Assembly (NCBI GenBank): GCA_003427395.1
Contig: BFEA01000005.1
Location: forward strand, 6,250,865-6,272,742
DNA from: Chara braunii
Taxonomy: Eukaryota > Streptophyta > Charophyceae > Charales > Characeae
Direction: 5' to 3'
DNA: 21,878 nucleotides
Positions 1 through 8,515 of the stretch are shown here, piece after piece (position 1 is the stretch's first letter; every line of letters starts with the position of its first letter). The notes beneath the pieces were generated by a model. That model worked only from the letters and a program-made list of their open reading frames with translations. It had not been told where the DNA came from and ran no database searches. The position numbers and the translations under genes were made by a program.

Positions 1-164
1 TCACAAGATAAAAAATGGCGATTCACATGGGAGTGAAGGAATGGACTAAACAAGAGTGAAAGATCATCAAAACACTAGGATGAGCACAAACAAAAATTTG
101 TGAAACTCACTCTTATGCATGAAATCACAAGGTAGAAAGTGACGATTCACATGGGAGTGAAGGA
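1..164. repeat. 124-bp-period direct repeat (two partial copies)
   Basis: Bases 1-40 and 125-164 are near-identical; both contain GATTCACATGGGAGTGAAGGA preceded by TCACAA. The spacing is 124 bp. The first copy is cut by the window edge, so this may be the end of a longer tandem array. The DNA between the copies shows no coding signal. Confidence 0.7.
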
Positions 165-237
165 TAAGCCCATGGGGAGACCATTACTAGTGAAAAAAAC
201 TCCTACTATCTACTTTAAGCTTTGGAAAGTGTCTATG

Positions 238-325
238 GAGAGAAAAAAAGATGAGGAAGAAAAACAAAAGGAAATGAGGGAACATGGAGGAGTGGGAAAA
301 GAGGAAGGGGGGGAAGGAAGAGGAA

Positions 326-356
<31 letters not shown>

Positions 357-440
357 AGAAGGGGAAGAAGGAAAAGAAGAAGAAGAAGAAGAAGAGAAGA
401 AATAAATGGAAAAAAAAGAAGAAGAAGAAGAAGAAGAAGA
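238..440. repeat. Polypurine tract, GAA/GGA-rich microsatellite
   Basis: About 200 bp of almost pure purine on the plus strand. It grades from mixed GGA/GAA into (GAA)n around 370-400 and again at 417-440. Open frames across it read poly-Glu/Lys on the plus strand and poly-Ser/Phe on the minus strand; these come from the repeat and are not genes. Confidence 0.85.
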
Positions 441-1017
441 TTTGATTTCTTTCCACTTCACTCCTCTAGTATCTTGGAGTTGGAGTACCAATCTTGATGA
501 AGTTTTTTCCTTCACTTGGCTATGGCTTCCTTCTTCCTCAAGCCCTTCTCATCCCTCCTCCTCAGTTTCTTCCTGATGATGGCAAGCTCCTATCACTATG
601 GCTATGGAGTTCTCCCCTCTAAGAGGCTAATGGGGTTTCTTCTAGTCTTTCCTTCTTCCTCACAGGTTGGGGGCTATAGCAGATCACCTTCCTAGGCCAG
701 CCTCACTACCACCAGCCTCTAGAGCTCTCCGCACTAGTCAACAACCTCCTCCAAGTTCCCAAACTGGTGGGGGTTCCCCTCTCTTCACTCCAAGTGAGAG
801 AAGTGTTTTCATGAGCTCACTTGGGCAGCATGGGCACTCCTCATGCAAATGTCAATATGGCGGGCTGCTCCCTCAACTTATGTAGTCTGAAACCGGAGTA
901 CCAGACAGCCCATGAGCCTCCACATGTGCCTCCAAGTGAACCGAGGTACCCCCCAAGGCAAAAACCCACCACTAGGCCCCTCCGGGGATACCTGGGCCTT
1001 ATTTTGGCCAATTACAT
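441..1017. other. Pyrimidine-rich non-coding stretch
   Basis: No convincing gene. It is C/T-rich, with TTCCTTCTTCCTCA present twice (near 527 and 649). The second occurrence is followed by CAG-GTTGGG, resembling a 3' splice acceptor, but there is no good frame downstream. Short open frames at 667-885 and 821-1030 have low-complexity Pro/Ser composition and no recognisable motif. Confidence 0.5.
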
Positions 1018-1621
1018 GCAATCCGAGTGATAGGTATCAACTCCGATTGCCTCTTGGTCTCCTTTAGTTTCCTTTTCCTTTTCAAAATATTGCCCCCTTT
1101 AGTCCAAATGCTCAAGGGGCAGCCTCACTTGAGAGAAAAAGCCTAGAGGGTTTTTTTCTCAATTTTTTCGGTTTCTACCTCATTTTTGGTAGGTTGAGGT
1201 ATTTTCTCATGCCTCGGTGTTATTTCAGCCTTGGATCTGGCTGAGATCCAAGGCCAGCAATATTCCGAGCTACCCCTTGGTGATCCTTGCTTGTAATTTG
1301 AGCCCCAAAGCTAATCTTTTTTTTTTTTTGTGCATTTAGTCCTCCGTTTGGGCCAAATGCACAGTTTTGTTTTTTTTTCTTCTGTTTCTTTCCATTCTTG
1401 GTCGCCAACTCATTTTGGAGTTGGCTGTTTGAGTTGACCTCATAAAAAACGGTCATATTCCCTCCTCCATGGATCTAGATCTCAGATCCATGGCCCAAAA
1501 GAAAACCAGTCATTTTTTATTTATTTTTTTCTTATTTTTTTATTTTTAATTCAAATTTTGTAAAGATATTGCCCCAAGGGTCATATCTCTGCAGTCCAGA
1601 TTGCTCTCCACTAAATCTGGA
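1018..1621. repeat. Train of short inverted repeats (eight hairpins)
   Basis: Eight local inverted repeats follow one another: 1018-1050 (GCAATC/GATTGC plus an inner GAGT.GATA/TATCAACTC arm), 1092-1120 (GCCCC/GGGGC), 1176-1201 (TACCTCA/TGAGGTA), 1228-1254 (11-bp GCCTTGGATCT/AGATCCAAGGC), 1329-1363 (TGTGCATTT/AAATGCACA), 1404-1425 (GCCAACTC/GAGTTGGC), 1467-1493 (10-bp CCATGGATCT/AGATCCATGG) and 1595-1621 (TCCAGATT/AATCTGGA). Loops are mostly 5-17 nt. The DNA between them is T-rich and non-coding. I do not recognise the element. Confidence 0.7.
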
Positions 1622-1628
1622 GGGATGA

Positions 1629-2280
1629 GGTCACAGTAGGGACCTGCCAGTCCCAATAGGCCGGCACATTCTCCTTCACTCTTTTCTCCCCCTTTGTCTC
1701 ATTCCTCCTCCATTTTCTCTCATCTTTCTTTTCTTTTCTTTTATTTCTGATGTGACAAGTGTCAAGTGGCTGTTGAGTCTTTTTCTAGGCCATGGATCCT
1801 TATCTATGGCCAGATTCAGACTCACAGTTGGCCGTTGTATCTCGGATTACAATAATGACACCCCCATGCTCATGGAGGGTTTCATTTTGTCTCTGTTAGT
1901 CTCAATTTTGAACCCTCGTTGCTCTGATTTTCTTTTGACAGCTTTTCTCTGTGTTTAGCCCCTTGGGGCTCTATTTTCTCATGCTTAACTAGTCCGAGAT
2001 ATCTCGAATTATTGGGAAGCCCATCATCATTATTTTGTTTTTTTTCTCTCATCGCTCTCCCACTTGATCCCACTAGCACTAGTGGTGCTAATATTTTCCA
2101 CCGTCTAGATCCTGATCTTGACAATGTCGTTTGCTTTGCGTGACCATTCCTAGTGGTGCTAATATTTTTCACCGTCTAGATCCTAATCTTGACAGTGTCA
2201 TTTGCTTTGCATGACCATTCCTCATGTTGGCTCATGGTTCCCTTGGGACATCTCAAGCCCCCACCACTCTCCCCGTACTA
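1629..2280 (+). repeat. Degenerate direct duplication, copy 1
   Basis: Colinear with 3107-3720. Shared landmarks in order are CAGTAGGGA..TG.CAGTCCC, a C/T-rich stretch, AGTGTCAAGTGGC.GTT, GTTGTATCTCGGA (GTTATATCTCGGA in copy 2), a CCGAGAT block, CCCACTAG..TAGTGGTG, GATCTTGAC and CCC.CCACT. There are many indels. It also contains palindromes AGCCCCTTGGGGCT (1957-1970) and CGAGATATCTCG (1995-2006). No coding sequence is seen. It could be an old long-LTR fragment or a segmental duplicate. Confidence 0.6.
2081..2222 (+). repeat. 71-bp tandem duplication
   Basis: Two head-to-tail 71-bp units, 2081-2151 and 2152-2222, each starting AGTGGTGCTAATATTTT and ending TGACCATTCCT, with only a handful of substitutions. 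The unit contains the GATC..GATCTTGAC inverted repeat that also occurs at 3605-3626. Confidence 0.88.
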
Positions 2281-2587
2281 GTTCTATTTTTTTGCCTCGT
2301 CGGTAGTCCTGCCGATGTATGTCTCATTTTTCAACTATTTTTATTTCGGCTTATTTAATCCCCGGCATCGTCCCGGATGACGTTCCATTTTTATTTTAGG
2401 ACTTCCTTGTCCTTGTCAGTTCCAATATCCCCTCCTCAAGTGTCCCATGTGTGCCGATTATTCTTGACCGCAAGATTTCATCTTACAGTTGTCGTCTACC
2501 GTCTCTATTTGTCTCATGTCGAAGTCACTCTTTTTTAGTTTTTTTGGTTTGCCATGGCTAATTTTTTCCTTGACCTAGGCATCTTTA

Positions 2588-2936
2588 TGCAGTCCGTTAT
2601 TTCTCAGACTGCAACTATGGTAATTTTCCTAGTCCCACAACCGCACAACTTGCCCCAAATTGAAAGAAAATGAAGCGCTAAATTTTCAAGTGCACCCGGG
2701 TTCAATATTGGTTCCGGATGCACTTAAAACATGTGTTTTCTCTTCCCCATGCATTCCGTTGTAACTCGGACTGCAGTAGGGGTCAATTTCCTAGCCCCAT
2801 TGCCCCACAACTAGCCTGAAACTGAAGGAAAAGAAAACGACCAACTTTCAAGTGCATCTGGGCTTAATATTGGCTCCGGATGCATCTAAAACATGTGTTT
2901 TTCTTCCCCTATGCAATCCGTTGTATCTCGGTTGCA
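2588..2936. repeat. 162-bp repeat units, each with a 26-bp palindrome
   Basis: The palindromic motif (TGCA, one variable base, TCCGTT, a short variable part, CTCGGACTGCA) occurs at 2588-2613, 2750-2775 and 2912-2936, exactly 162 bp apart. A fourth copy lies at 3310-3335 and a decayed one near 1825-1852. Each 162-bp unit also carries a second inverted repeat: 2688-2725 (AAGTGCACCCGG against CCGGATGCACTT, 11 of 12 paired) and 2853-2884 (TGCATC/GATGCA). The sequence is non-coding. Confidence 0.75.
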
Positions 2937-3001
2937 TGGGGTCTTGATTTTTCTTGATTTTCTCTGCAAAATCAAGAGAAAATCAAGGTTCTTTGCAACC
3001 G
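2929..3001 (+). other. 73-nt long-stem hairpin
   Basis: Nested inverted repeat. The outer stem is CGGTTGCA (2929-2936) with TGCAACCG (2994-3001). The inner arms are two copies of CTTGATTTT (2943-2951, 2953-2961) facing two copies of AAAATCAAG (2968-2976, 2979-2987) around a 6-nt loop. In a plus-strand RNA the 6x6 region between the stems can pair almost fully through one G-C and several G-U pairs, giving about 31 bp. It resembles a small-RNA precursor, but no function can be read from sequence alone. Confidence 0.5.
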
Positions 3002-3106
3002 TCATATTCCAGAATATGTCTGGTTACAAATGTATCTCCTCAAATTACCGTTTTTTATCGTTAAGGTTTTTTTCTCTTTTCTTTTCTTTTCCTTTTCCCT
3101 CCCTTT

Positions 3107-3720
3107 TCGAACAGTAGGGAGCTGACAGTCCCTACTTGTGGCAGTCCTTATTGACGGCCAACTCACTCACTCCCTCTCACTCCTTTTATCTTATTCTCCC
3201 ACTTTTTTTTTGTCTTTTTCTTTTTTTTTCTAGCATGTCAAGTGTCAAGTGGCCGTTAAGGCCTTTTCCAGATCATTTCTCTAAGTTTTGGCCCTCCCTA
3301 TGCCTATGGTGCACTCCGTTATATCTCGGACTGCAATTGTGGCTCCCTCATGTCCATGGGAGTCTCCCTTTACCTCTATTTCTCCCACACAGTGCCACAC
3401 AGTGGCCCCTCACACTCCGATTTTTTCCCGGAGGCTTATTTTTCACATGTAATTTTTTTTGACTCCATTTTTTTTAGGAAGGTTGATCCGAGATTTTTCG
3501 GATTGCTCCCATGCCTCCTTCATGTTTCTTTTTTTTTTCTTTTCCTTTTGGTCTCCCCGTTTTCTCCCACTAGTGCTTGCATTAGTGGTGTCAATATTCT
3601 TGGTCGTCAAGATCCCGATCTTGACGGTGCATCTTGCTTTAATTATTTTTCCCTCATGTCGCTCCACAGTTCCTCTTGAGACCTTTTCATGTCCCCGCCA
3701 CTTGTCCCGTGCTAGTCCTT
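3107..3720 (+). repeat. Degenerate direct duplication, copy 2
   Basis: Second copy of the 1629-2280 repeat, about 1.48 kb downstream in the same orientation. It carries sharper hairpins than copy 1: GTAGGGA/TCCCTAC (3114-3135), ATCCGA/TCGGAT (about 3485-3502) and the perfect 10-bp CGTCAAGATC/GATCTTGACG (3605-3626, 2-nt loop). The open frames here are pyrimidine-tract artefacts (Phe/Leu/Ser-rich). Confidence 0.6.
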
Positions 3721-3722
3721 GG

Positions 3723-3911
3723 TACTTGTCCCGCCCAGTGGTTCTCGACACTTTATCCCATCGGTGGTCTCTGACACTTTGGCCCGTCGATGGTCCCCGA
3801 CACTTTGGCCCGTCGGTGGTCCCCGACACTTTATCCCGTCGGTGGTCCCCGACACTTTGTCCCGTCGGTGGCCCCTGACGCTTTGTTCCGTCGATGGTCC
3901 CCGACGTTTTG
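3723..3911 (+). repeat. 26-bp minisatellite, about 7 copies
   Basis: The phrase CCCGTCGGTGGTCCCCGACAC recurs with an exact 26-bp step. The CAC (or CGC/CG variant) landmarks fall at 3749, 3775, 3801, 3827, 3853, 3879 and 3905. Each unit contains a small inverted repeat GTCGG..CCGAC. Because 26 is not a multiple of 3, the long open frame through it reads the repeat in rotating frames; it is not a gene. Confidence 0.92.
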
Positions 3912-4353
3912 TGCCTTCTTTCTCTAGTGCTCTCCGGTCGTCAAGGCCCCTTTCCCGTATGGGCTTGGCACCCCGTTGTGGACCTTACTTTCTAGTATCC
4001 CGCAACCACCAGGGTCGTCCACCTTTCGGCTTCACTATTTTCTTGTCATTTGTCGCGCCCTACTTGCTCAGTTATTGGTCCCTCGAGTCTTTGCCATGCC
4101 AAATTAGAGCGGCCCTCTTGGCCCCATGTTATGCCCCTATGCGCCCCTGCCATGTCACTCACTTGCTAGCCTTTGCCGGTTCCTTCACCCTGCGGTACTT
4201 AGCCCAGGGCATCATTCCTTCCTGCGGTCCCGTCCTAGTCCTTTGTCATTTCTCTCTTTCTTGTTTCCTTTCTCTGGATTTCTCTGTTGTGCACAACTTG
4301 GCTATATACCGACTCTCAAGTGTCGGGACGTTGTTCGGGATCCACAGGTCCCG
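3912..4353. other. C/T-rich spacer up to the broken edge of element A
   Basis: No gag-like or other recognisable protein is found in any frame. It ends in a 9-bp inverted repeat, TGTCGGGAC (4321-4329) and GTCCCGACA (4348-4356). That repeat sits at the point where similarity to the retrotransposon copies begins. Confidence 0.5.
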
Positions 4354-4965
4354 ACAACGTTGGATGTGTCTAAAGGAGTGGTTGGCAAGGGACCCTCGTG
4401 AGTGTTGGGTGGCACTAAGTCGAGGTCCTAGAGGGGAGCATTTCGTTGTGGAAGTCGGTGTGGGTGGCCGCAAGTGAGGTGTCTTCGTAGACATTGGCTC
4501 CACACGAAACTTCATAAGTCGCGACTGCCTTGAGAGGTTGCGCCTAAAGGACCGGGTGCAGCTCCTTAGTACACCGGTAGCATCTGCTTTGGCCAACAAA
4601 GAGCGCATGATGGTGGAGCACTACGTTAAGGACGTGATCTACACTTTCTCCTATCCAGGAGGAGAACTTAATCATAGAATTTTGTTCCTGGTGAGCGACG
4701 ATTTGCCTTTCGATATGTTGTTAGGAATGTATTAGCTTGAGGTTGCCAAGCCCCAGTTTGACTGGGACAAGAAGGTGTTAAAGCTGGAGTTACCTAATGG
4801 GAGAACCGTTAGACTGGCTAAGTACAAAGCCAGTAGGTTAATTAACTCCTATGGGTGCTTATGCGAACCTGTATTCTATAACTATTATAAATAGAACCAA
4901 GAGGAAGGTATGTACTTAATCTATGTCTCTGTAAAAGGGAAGGTCGTTAAAACACCCCAGAGATA
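4354..4965 (+). pseudogene. Element A retropepsin (aspartic protease) domain
   Basis: Protease that would mature the Gag-Pol polyprotein. The active-site motif is D-I-G-S followed by TRNFIS (codons 4490-4501), a good fit to the D-[ST]-G-[AS]..NFIS pattern of Ty3/gypsy proteases. The C-terminal hallmark DLPFDMLLGMY lies at about 4696-4732. It continues into the protease-RT linker (YGCLCEPVFYNYYK). The frame is broken by TGA just before the active site (4475-4477), by TAG (4733-4735) where copy B has a Tyr codon, and by TAG near 4891 where copy C has a Gln codon. Of the three copies, only this one keeps both Asp and Gly of the motif. Confidence 0.85.
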
Positions 4966-6290
4966 GAGAACATCGTCGCTAAGTACCCTGATCAGTTTGC
5001 GGAGCCTACAGGAGTCATAAACAGGGAGGTCGTTCTTGCCATAGAGATCATCCCAGGTAGCAAGACACCAAAAGGACGAATCTATAGGATGGCTCCGGCC
5101 GACTTGGACGAGCTTCGGCGACAATTGAAAGAGCTCATAGCACCTCCCCCTTTGGCTCACTAGTATTATTTGTCCCAAACAAAGGGGGAACACTAAGGAT
5201 GTGCATTGATTATAGAGGTCTCAATGCCATCATTGTTAAGAACGTAGAGCCTCTACCACGCATCGACGACCTATTGGATAGGGTGCAGGGATGTAAGTAC
5301 TATATAAAGATAGACTTAAAATCCGGTTACCATCCAATTACTATAAGACTAGAGGATCAGCACAAAACCGCATTCCAGACGCCCTTTGGTCTTTGCAATG
5401 CGCCAGTTACATTCCAGCACGCCATGAATAGGATCTTCCATGACTACTAAGATAATTTTGTCGTCATGTACCTCAATGATATACTTATCTTTAGTAAGAC
5501 TGTCGAGGAGCATGCTCAACATGTAGACAAGGTACTTTCACTCCTTTGGCAACACAAGTATAAGATAAACTCGTTAAAATGTGAGTTCGGTTGCGCTCGT
5601 ATCGTGTACTTGGGTCATGAAGTCTCTGCGAATGGGATTAGGCCCGAAGATGCGAAGGTGGCTAGTATACGTGACTGGCCACGACCCCAGTCTGTGACTG
5701 AGGTCAGATCATTCTTAGGAATGTGTGGTTATTACAGCAACTTCGTTAAAAACTATATCACAATCAAATTTTTCTTAACTGATCTAACTCAACTTGATAC
5801 GTCATGGGAATGGACCGATGAGTGTGAGGCAGCTTTCAAGCGTTTGAAGCATGCACTTACGCACCATGAGGTTCTCATAGTACCCAACCCGCGAAGGTCA
5901 TTTGTTGTAACCACTAACGCAAGCCAATATGACATAGGCGCAGTGCTGGCCCAGCAGGAAGGGGAAAAGTTGAGACCGGATGAGTATATGAGCAAAAAGA
6001 TATCATCAAAGAAGTTGGCAAAGTCCACATGAAAGGAAACTCTATGCCCTCTACAAGCCACTTGTACACTGGAGGCACTATCTGTTAGGAAGGTTCTTCT
6101 ATTTGGGAACTGACCATCAGACCCTCAAGTGGATCAAGACACAACCGGTTCTCTCTGACGCAATCAAACGTTGGATTGAGGTCATAGATCAGTATGATTT
6201 CAAACTAGACTATGTGAAAGGAGAGTACAACAACGTTGCGGATGCATTATCTCGTAGGGCAGATTACCTAGGTGCGCTGATTTTTGAGTT
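4966..6290 (+). pseudogene. Element A reverse transcriptase-RNase H
   Basis: RT and RNase H domains of pol. RT motifs in order are KGRIYRMAP, MCIDYRGLN, PLPRIDDLLDRVQG, KIDLKSGYH, PFGLCNAPVTFQHAMN and the catalytic box YLND (5469-5480), where the normal YLDD has Asp changed to Asn. RNase H follows (VVTTNASQYDIGAVLAQQ; DHQTLKW; end at VADALSRR near 6236). The first RNase H Asp (TTDA in the other copies) is Asn here. Lesions are a deletion of about 25 bp near 5136-5140 (loss of the GWIRPS-type segment), a 30-bp in-frame deletion before PFGLCNAP, TAA at 5448-5450, and a 1-bp deletion near 6030. It cannot be active. Confidence 0.9.
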
Positions 6291-7296
6291 TGGGCTTTCT
6301 GAGCATGTTACTCAATCCTTGGGGGAAGCCTACAACTGAGGAAGACCCCATCACGATGGACATCATCAACAAACTGAAGGCCAAAGACCAGGCCACCACT
6401 GGCGAGTTTGTGATGGTGGATGGGTTACTCTTTCTTGAAAAGGCAGAATTTAAAAGGTTAGTTGTTCCATCTAGAGAGATTTTTTTGTGTAGTTTATTTA
6501 TAGGTGAGTGTCACGACACAACGAGACATTTCGGCTATAAGAAGACTAGTGCTAATTTAGTACAGCAATTCCGGTGGTCTAACATGTTGAACGATGCAAA
6601 GAAATACGTACAGACTTGTCAGGTCTGTCAGCGGGACAAGCCGCGTACTCAAGCTTCGCTTGGGTTACTAAAGCCCCTACCCATTCCTCCTGGTCCGGGA
6701 CAGAGTATCTCCATGGACTTCATGGATACCCTCGTGACCAGCAAGAGTGGCAAGAGACATATCTTCGTCATAGTTAATAGGTTCACTAAGTTTGCTAGAC
6801 TAATTGCCATGTCGGAGACCGCCAGGATTGAACACGTCATGAAGTTATTCATGGACAACTGGGTGTGTGACTTTGGACTACCAAAGACGATCCTTAGTGA
6901 TAAAGATGTGCATTTCACAAGCGAGATGTGAAAAAAGGTCGCTGAACAAATGGGCAGCCAGCTTCGAATGACTTATGGGAATCATCCCGAAGCCAATGGG
7001 CAGGTTGAACAGATGAACCGGGTGGTGCAGCATCTCCTGAGGCATTATATTAAGCCCAACCAGGATGACTAGGATGATAAATTGCCTCTCATCGCCAATG
7101 TGTACAACAACGTTGTACACAGCACCACCGGGGTCACCCCGAATCAGTTGCATCTAGGGTGGAAGCCTAGATCTGCACTAGACTTCCTCCTTCCTGAAAA
7201 CTAACCTGCTGCAACTCCTGGAACCATCGAGTTGGATGTCCAGTACGAGAAGTTGTTGCAGCAAGCGGTCGAGAACATCAAGAAGTCTAGGAAGCA
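6291..7296 (+). pseudogene. Element A integrase
   Basis: Integrase that would insert the cDNA into chromosomes. The HHCC zinc-binding part is visible: H-x4-H in ECHDTTRHFG and C-x2-C in QTCQVCQRDKPRTQ. The DDE core has its first Asp in ISMDFMD, its second in LSDKDVHFTS, and its Glu in NGQVEQMNR. Typical flanking words include GLLKPLPIP and FVIVNRFTKFARL (Asp of VDRF changed to Asn). Breaks are TGA at 6929-6931 (a Trp codon in copies C and D), TAG near 7069, TAA near 7202, and a 1-bp loss near 7290. All three catalytic residues survive, but the frame does not. Confidence 0.9.
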
Positions 7297-7868
7297 ATGA
7301 TTGCTTCTGAGAACAAGCATCGCAGACAGTCCACATTTCAGGTAGGGGAACGTGCCTGGGTTAAGGCTAGTGAACTGGGACAGGGGTTCGACATCCCTAG
7401 GAAACTAATGCCTAAGTGCTTCAGTCCCTGGGAAGTCTTGGATGTTGTGGGTAGTAAGATGGATGGCCCCTCATACTTTATCTGTATCCCTGGTCACTTA
7501 CGCACTCATCCTGTGTTTCATGCCTCAAAGATCGCTCCTTTCGCTGAGACAGAAGAATTCCCATCAAGGAGATTTATGTTGCCCCCAAGCATGGATGGCC
7601 ACGTGGACGTTGACGATATCCTGGAGCACAGAGACACGCCTGCTCTCAAGCCAACTGGCAGGGGCAGACCGCCTAAACCTGTAAGGAAGTACCGAGTACG
7701 GTTCAGACATCATACTGACCCGAAGAAAGATGGTTTACCAGGGAAGAGTTGGTCAAGTGTACCGAAGACTTGGTGTTAACGACATTCTCATCTTCCCCCT
7801 CTTCTTCGTTTGATCCCCCTCCTCTTCGTTTGTGTATGGTTGGGGACTGGCGCATTCTTCCCGTGTGA
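7297..7868 (+). pseudogene. Element A integrase C-terminus with GPF/Y-like module and chromodomain-like tail
   Basis: C-terminal part of pol. Residues 1-75 contain the GPF/Y-type DNA-binding module (FQVGERAWVKAS, FSPWEVLDVVG, RTHPVFHASKIAPF). The rest begins like a chromodomain (GHVDVDDILEHRD, about 7600-7635) and continues PKPVRKYRVRF. After a frameshift near 7728 it continues as WFTREELVKCTEDLV, ending at TGA 7866-7868. Classical chromodomains of plant chromoviruses have a W-K-G-Y/W-E-P core, which is not seen, so this is only chromodomain-like. It is the only copy in the window that keeps this tail. Confidence 0.75.
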
Positions 7869-8091
7869 GCGTCAGGCCCCTTCACACCATGTGATGATGA
7901 TGACGGATGTTTGGTCTGCATTGCGACATTGATTGGTCTGATCATTGGTATTTTAGCCTTCCCCCGCGCTATCTTGTACTATGTGAAAGAGGTCGGTTCT
8001 TGTTCTGGTCTGTACCATTACGGTACGCAACAACCGTGATTCAATGCCTAGATATATCAGGAGGAAAGGATTAAAGAAACTACATTTATGA
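7869..8091. other. Downstream flank of element A
   Basis: Expected position of a 3' untranslated region and LTR for element A. A purine run GGAGGAAAGGATTAAAGAAA (8060-8079) could be a polypurine tract, but no LTR homologous to anything else in the window follows it. Nothing else is recognised. Confidence 0.3.
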
Positions 8092-8355
8092 ATGAAAGTG
8101 CAGAAGTTGGAGGAGCTGGTGGTGAGCAAACCGGGAGACAAGAGGGAGATGTCGGTAGATAAATACGTCGAGGGGGTAAAGGCATACCTCCAGTTGGAAG
8201 GGGAGTATAAGAAGAGTGAGAAAGTTTTGCATTCTCTGACCCTTCAAGTGGAGGATAGTCTACCCTTTGACATGTTGTTAGGGACGGATTGCGGAGAGTC
8301 CGCCAAGGCCGATGTCAAGATAGGCAAGCACGAGTGTTGGCTGCCCAGTCCCTAA
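8092..8355 (+). pseudogene. Retropepsin-like fragment of a second retroelement family
   Basis: An 87-codon open frame. Its C-terminal half contains DSLPFDMLLGTDCGESAKA, which matches the C-terminal protease hallmark of the other copies (DLPFDMLLGMY followed by .VAKPQFDW) but differs on both sides. It therefore derives from a related but distinct family, not from A, B or C. The upstream part (VQKLEELVVSKPGDKREMS, VEGVKAYLQLEG) is unlike the other proteases. No active-site DTG is present, so only the distal half survives. The ATG at 8092 is simply the first in the frame. Confidence 0.5.
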
Positions 8356-8395
8356 GGTGGGAAAAGGAAGTGAAAGGATTTCACATTGTACCAGA

Positions 8396-8515
8396 ACCCG
8401 AGGTCCCAGTCCCAAGTCCCAAGTCCTAGTCTAAAGTATCAAGTCCAAAGTCCCAAGTCCAAGTCCCGAGTCCCAAGTCTCTGTCCTGAGTCTCAAGTTC
8501 CAATCCTGAATCCCA
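8396..8515 (+). repeat. Degenerate CCCAAGT minisatellite
   Basis: Imperfect 6-7-bp units (CCCAAGT, CCTAGT, CCGAGT, CTCAAGT) run through about 120 bp just 3' of the protease-like fragment. Confidence 0.85.

Larger units (their letters stand above)
4354..7868 (+). mobile_element. Element A: 5'-truncated Ty3/gypsy retrotransposon, degenerate
   Basis: A pol-only remnant. The order protease, RT, RNase H, integrase, chromodomain-like tail is that of Ty3/gypsy. Similarity to copies B and C begins abruptly near 4354 at the gag-protease linker (ATGTGTCT). Gag, leader, PBS and 5' LTR are missing. No LTR pair is detectable around it; downstream DNA to 8091 shows no match to the LTR of element C. It carries at least six stop codons, several 1-bp frameshifts and two internal deletions, so it is a fossil. 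Confidence 0.9.

Noticed and set aside
139-515. Open frames coding poly-Glu/Lys or poly-Ser/Phe on both strands
   Set aside because: They are translations of the GAA/GGA microsatellite; amino-acid composition follows the repeat and no domain is present.
640-670. Possible 3' splice acceptor (polypyrimidine followed by CAG-GTTGGG)
   Set aside because: No convincing exon, frame or donor site accompanies it, and the whole region is pyrimidine-rich.
3719-4477. 252-codon open frame starting in the 26-bp repeat and running into element A
   Set aside because: The first part is the minisatellite read in rotating frames and the last part is the retrotransposon protease linker; the open frame is accidental.
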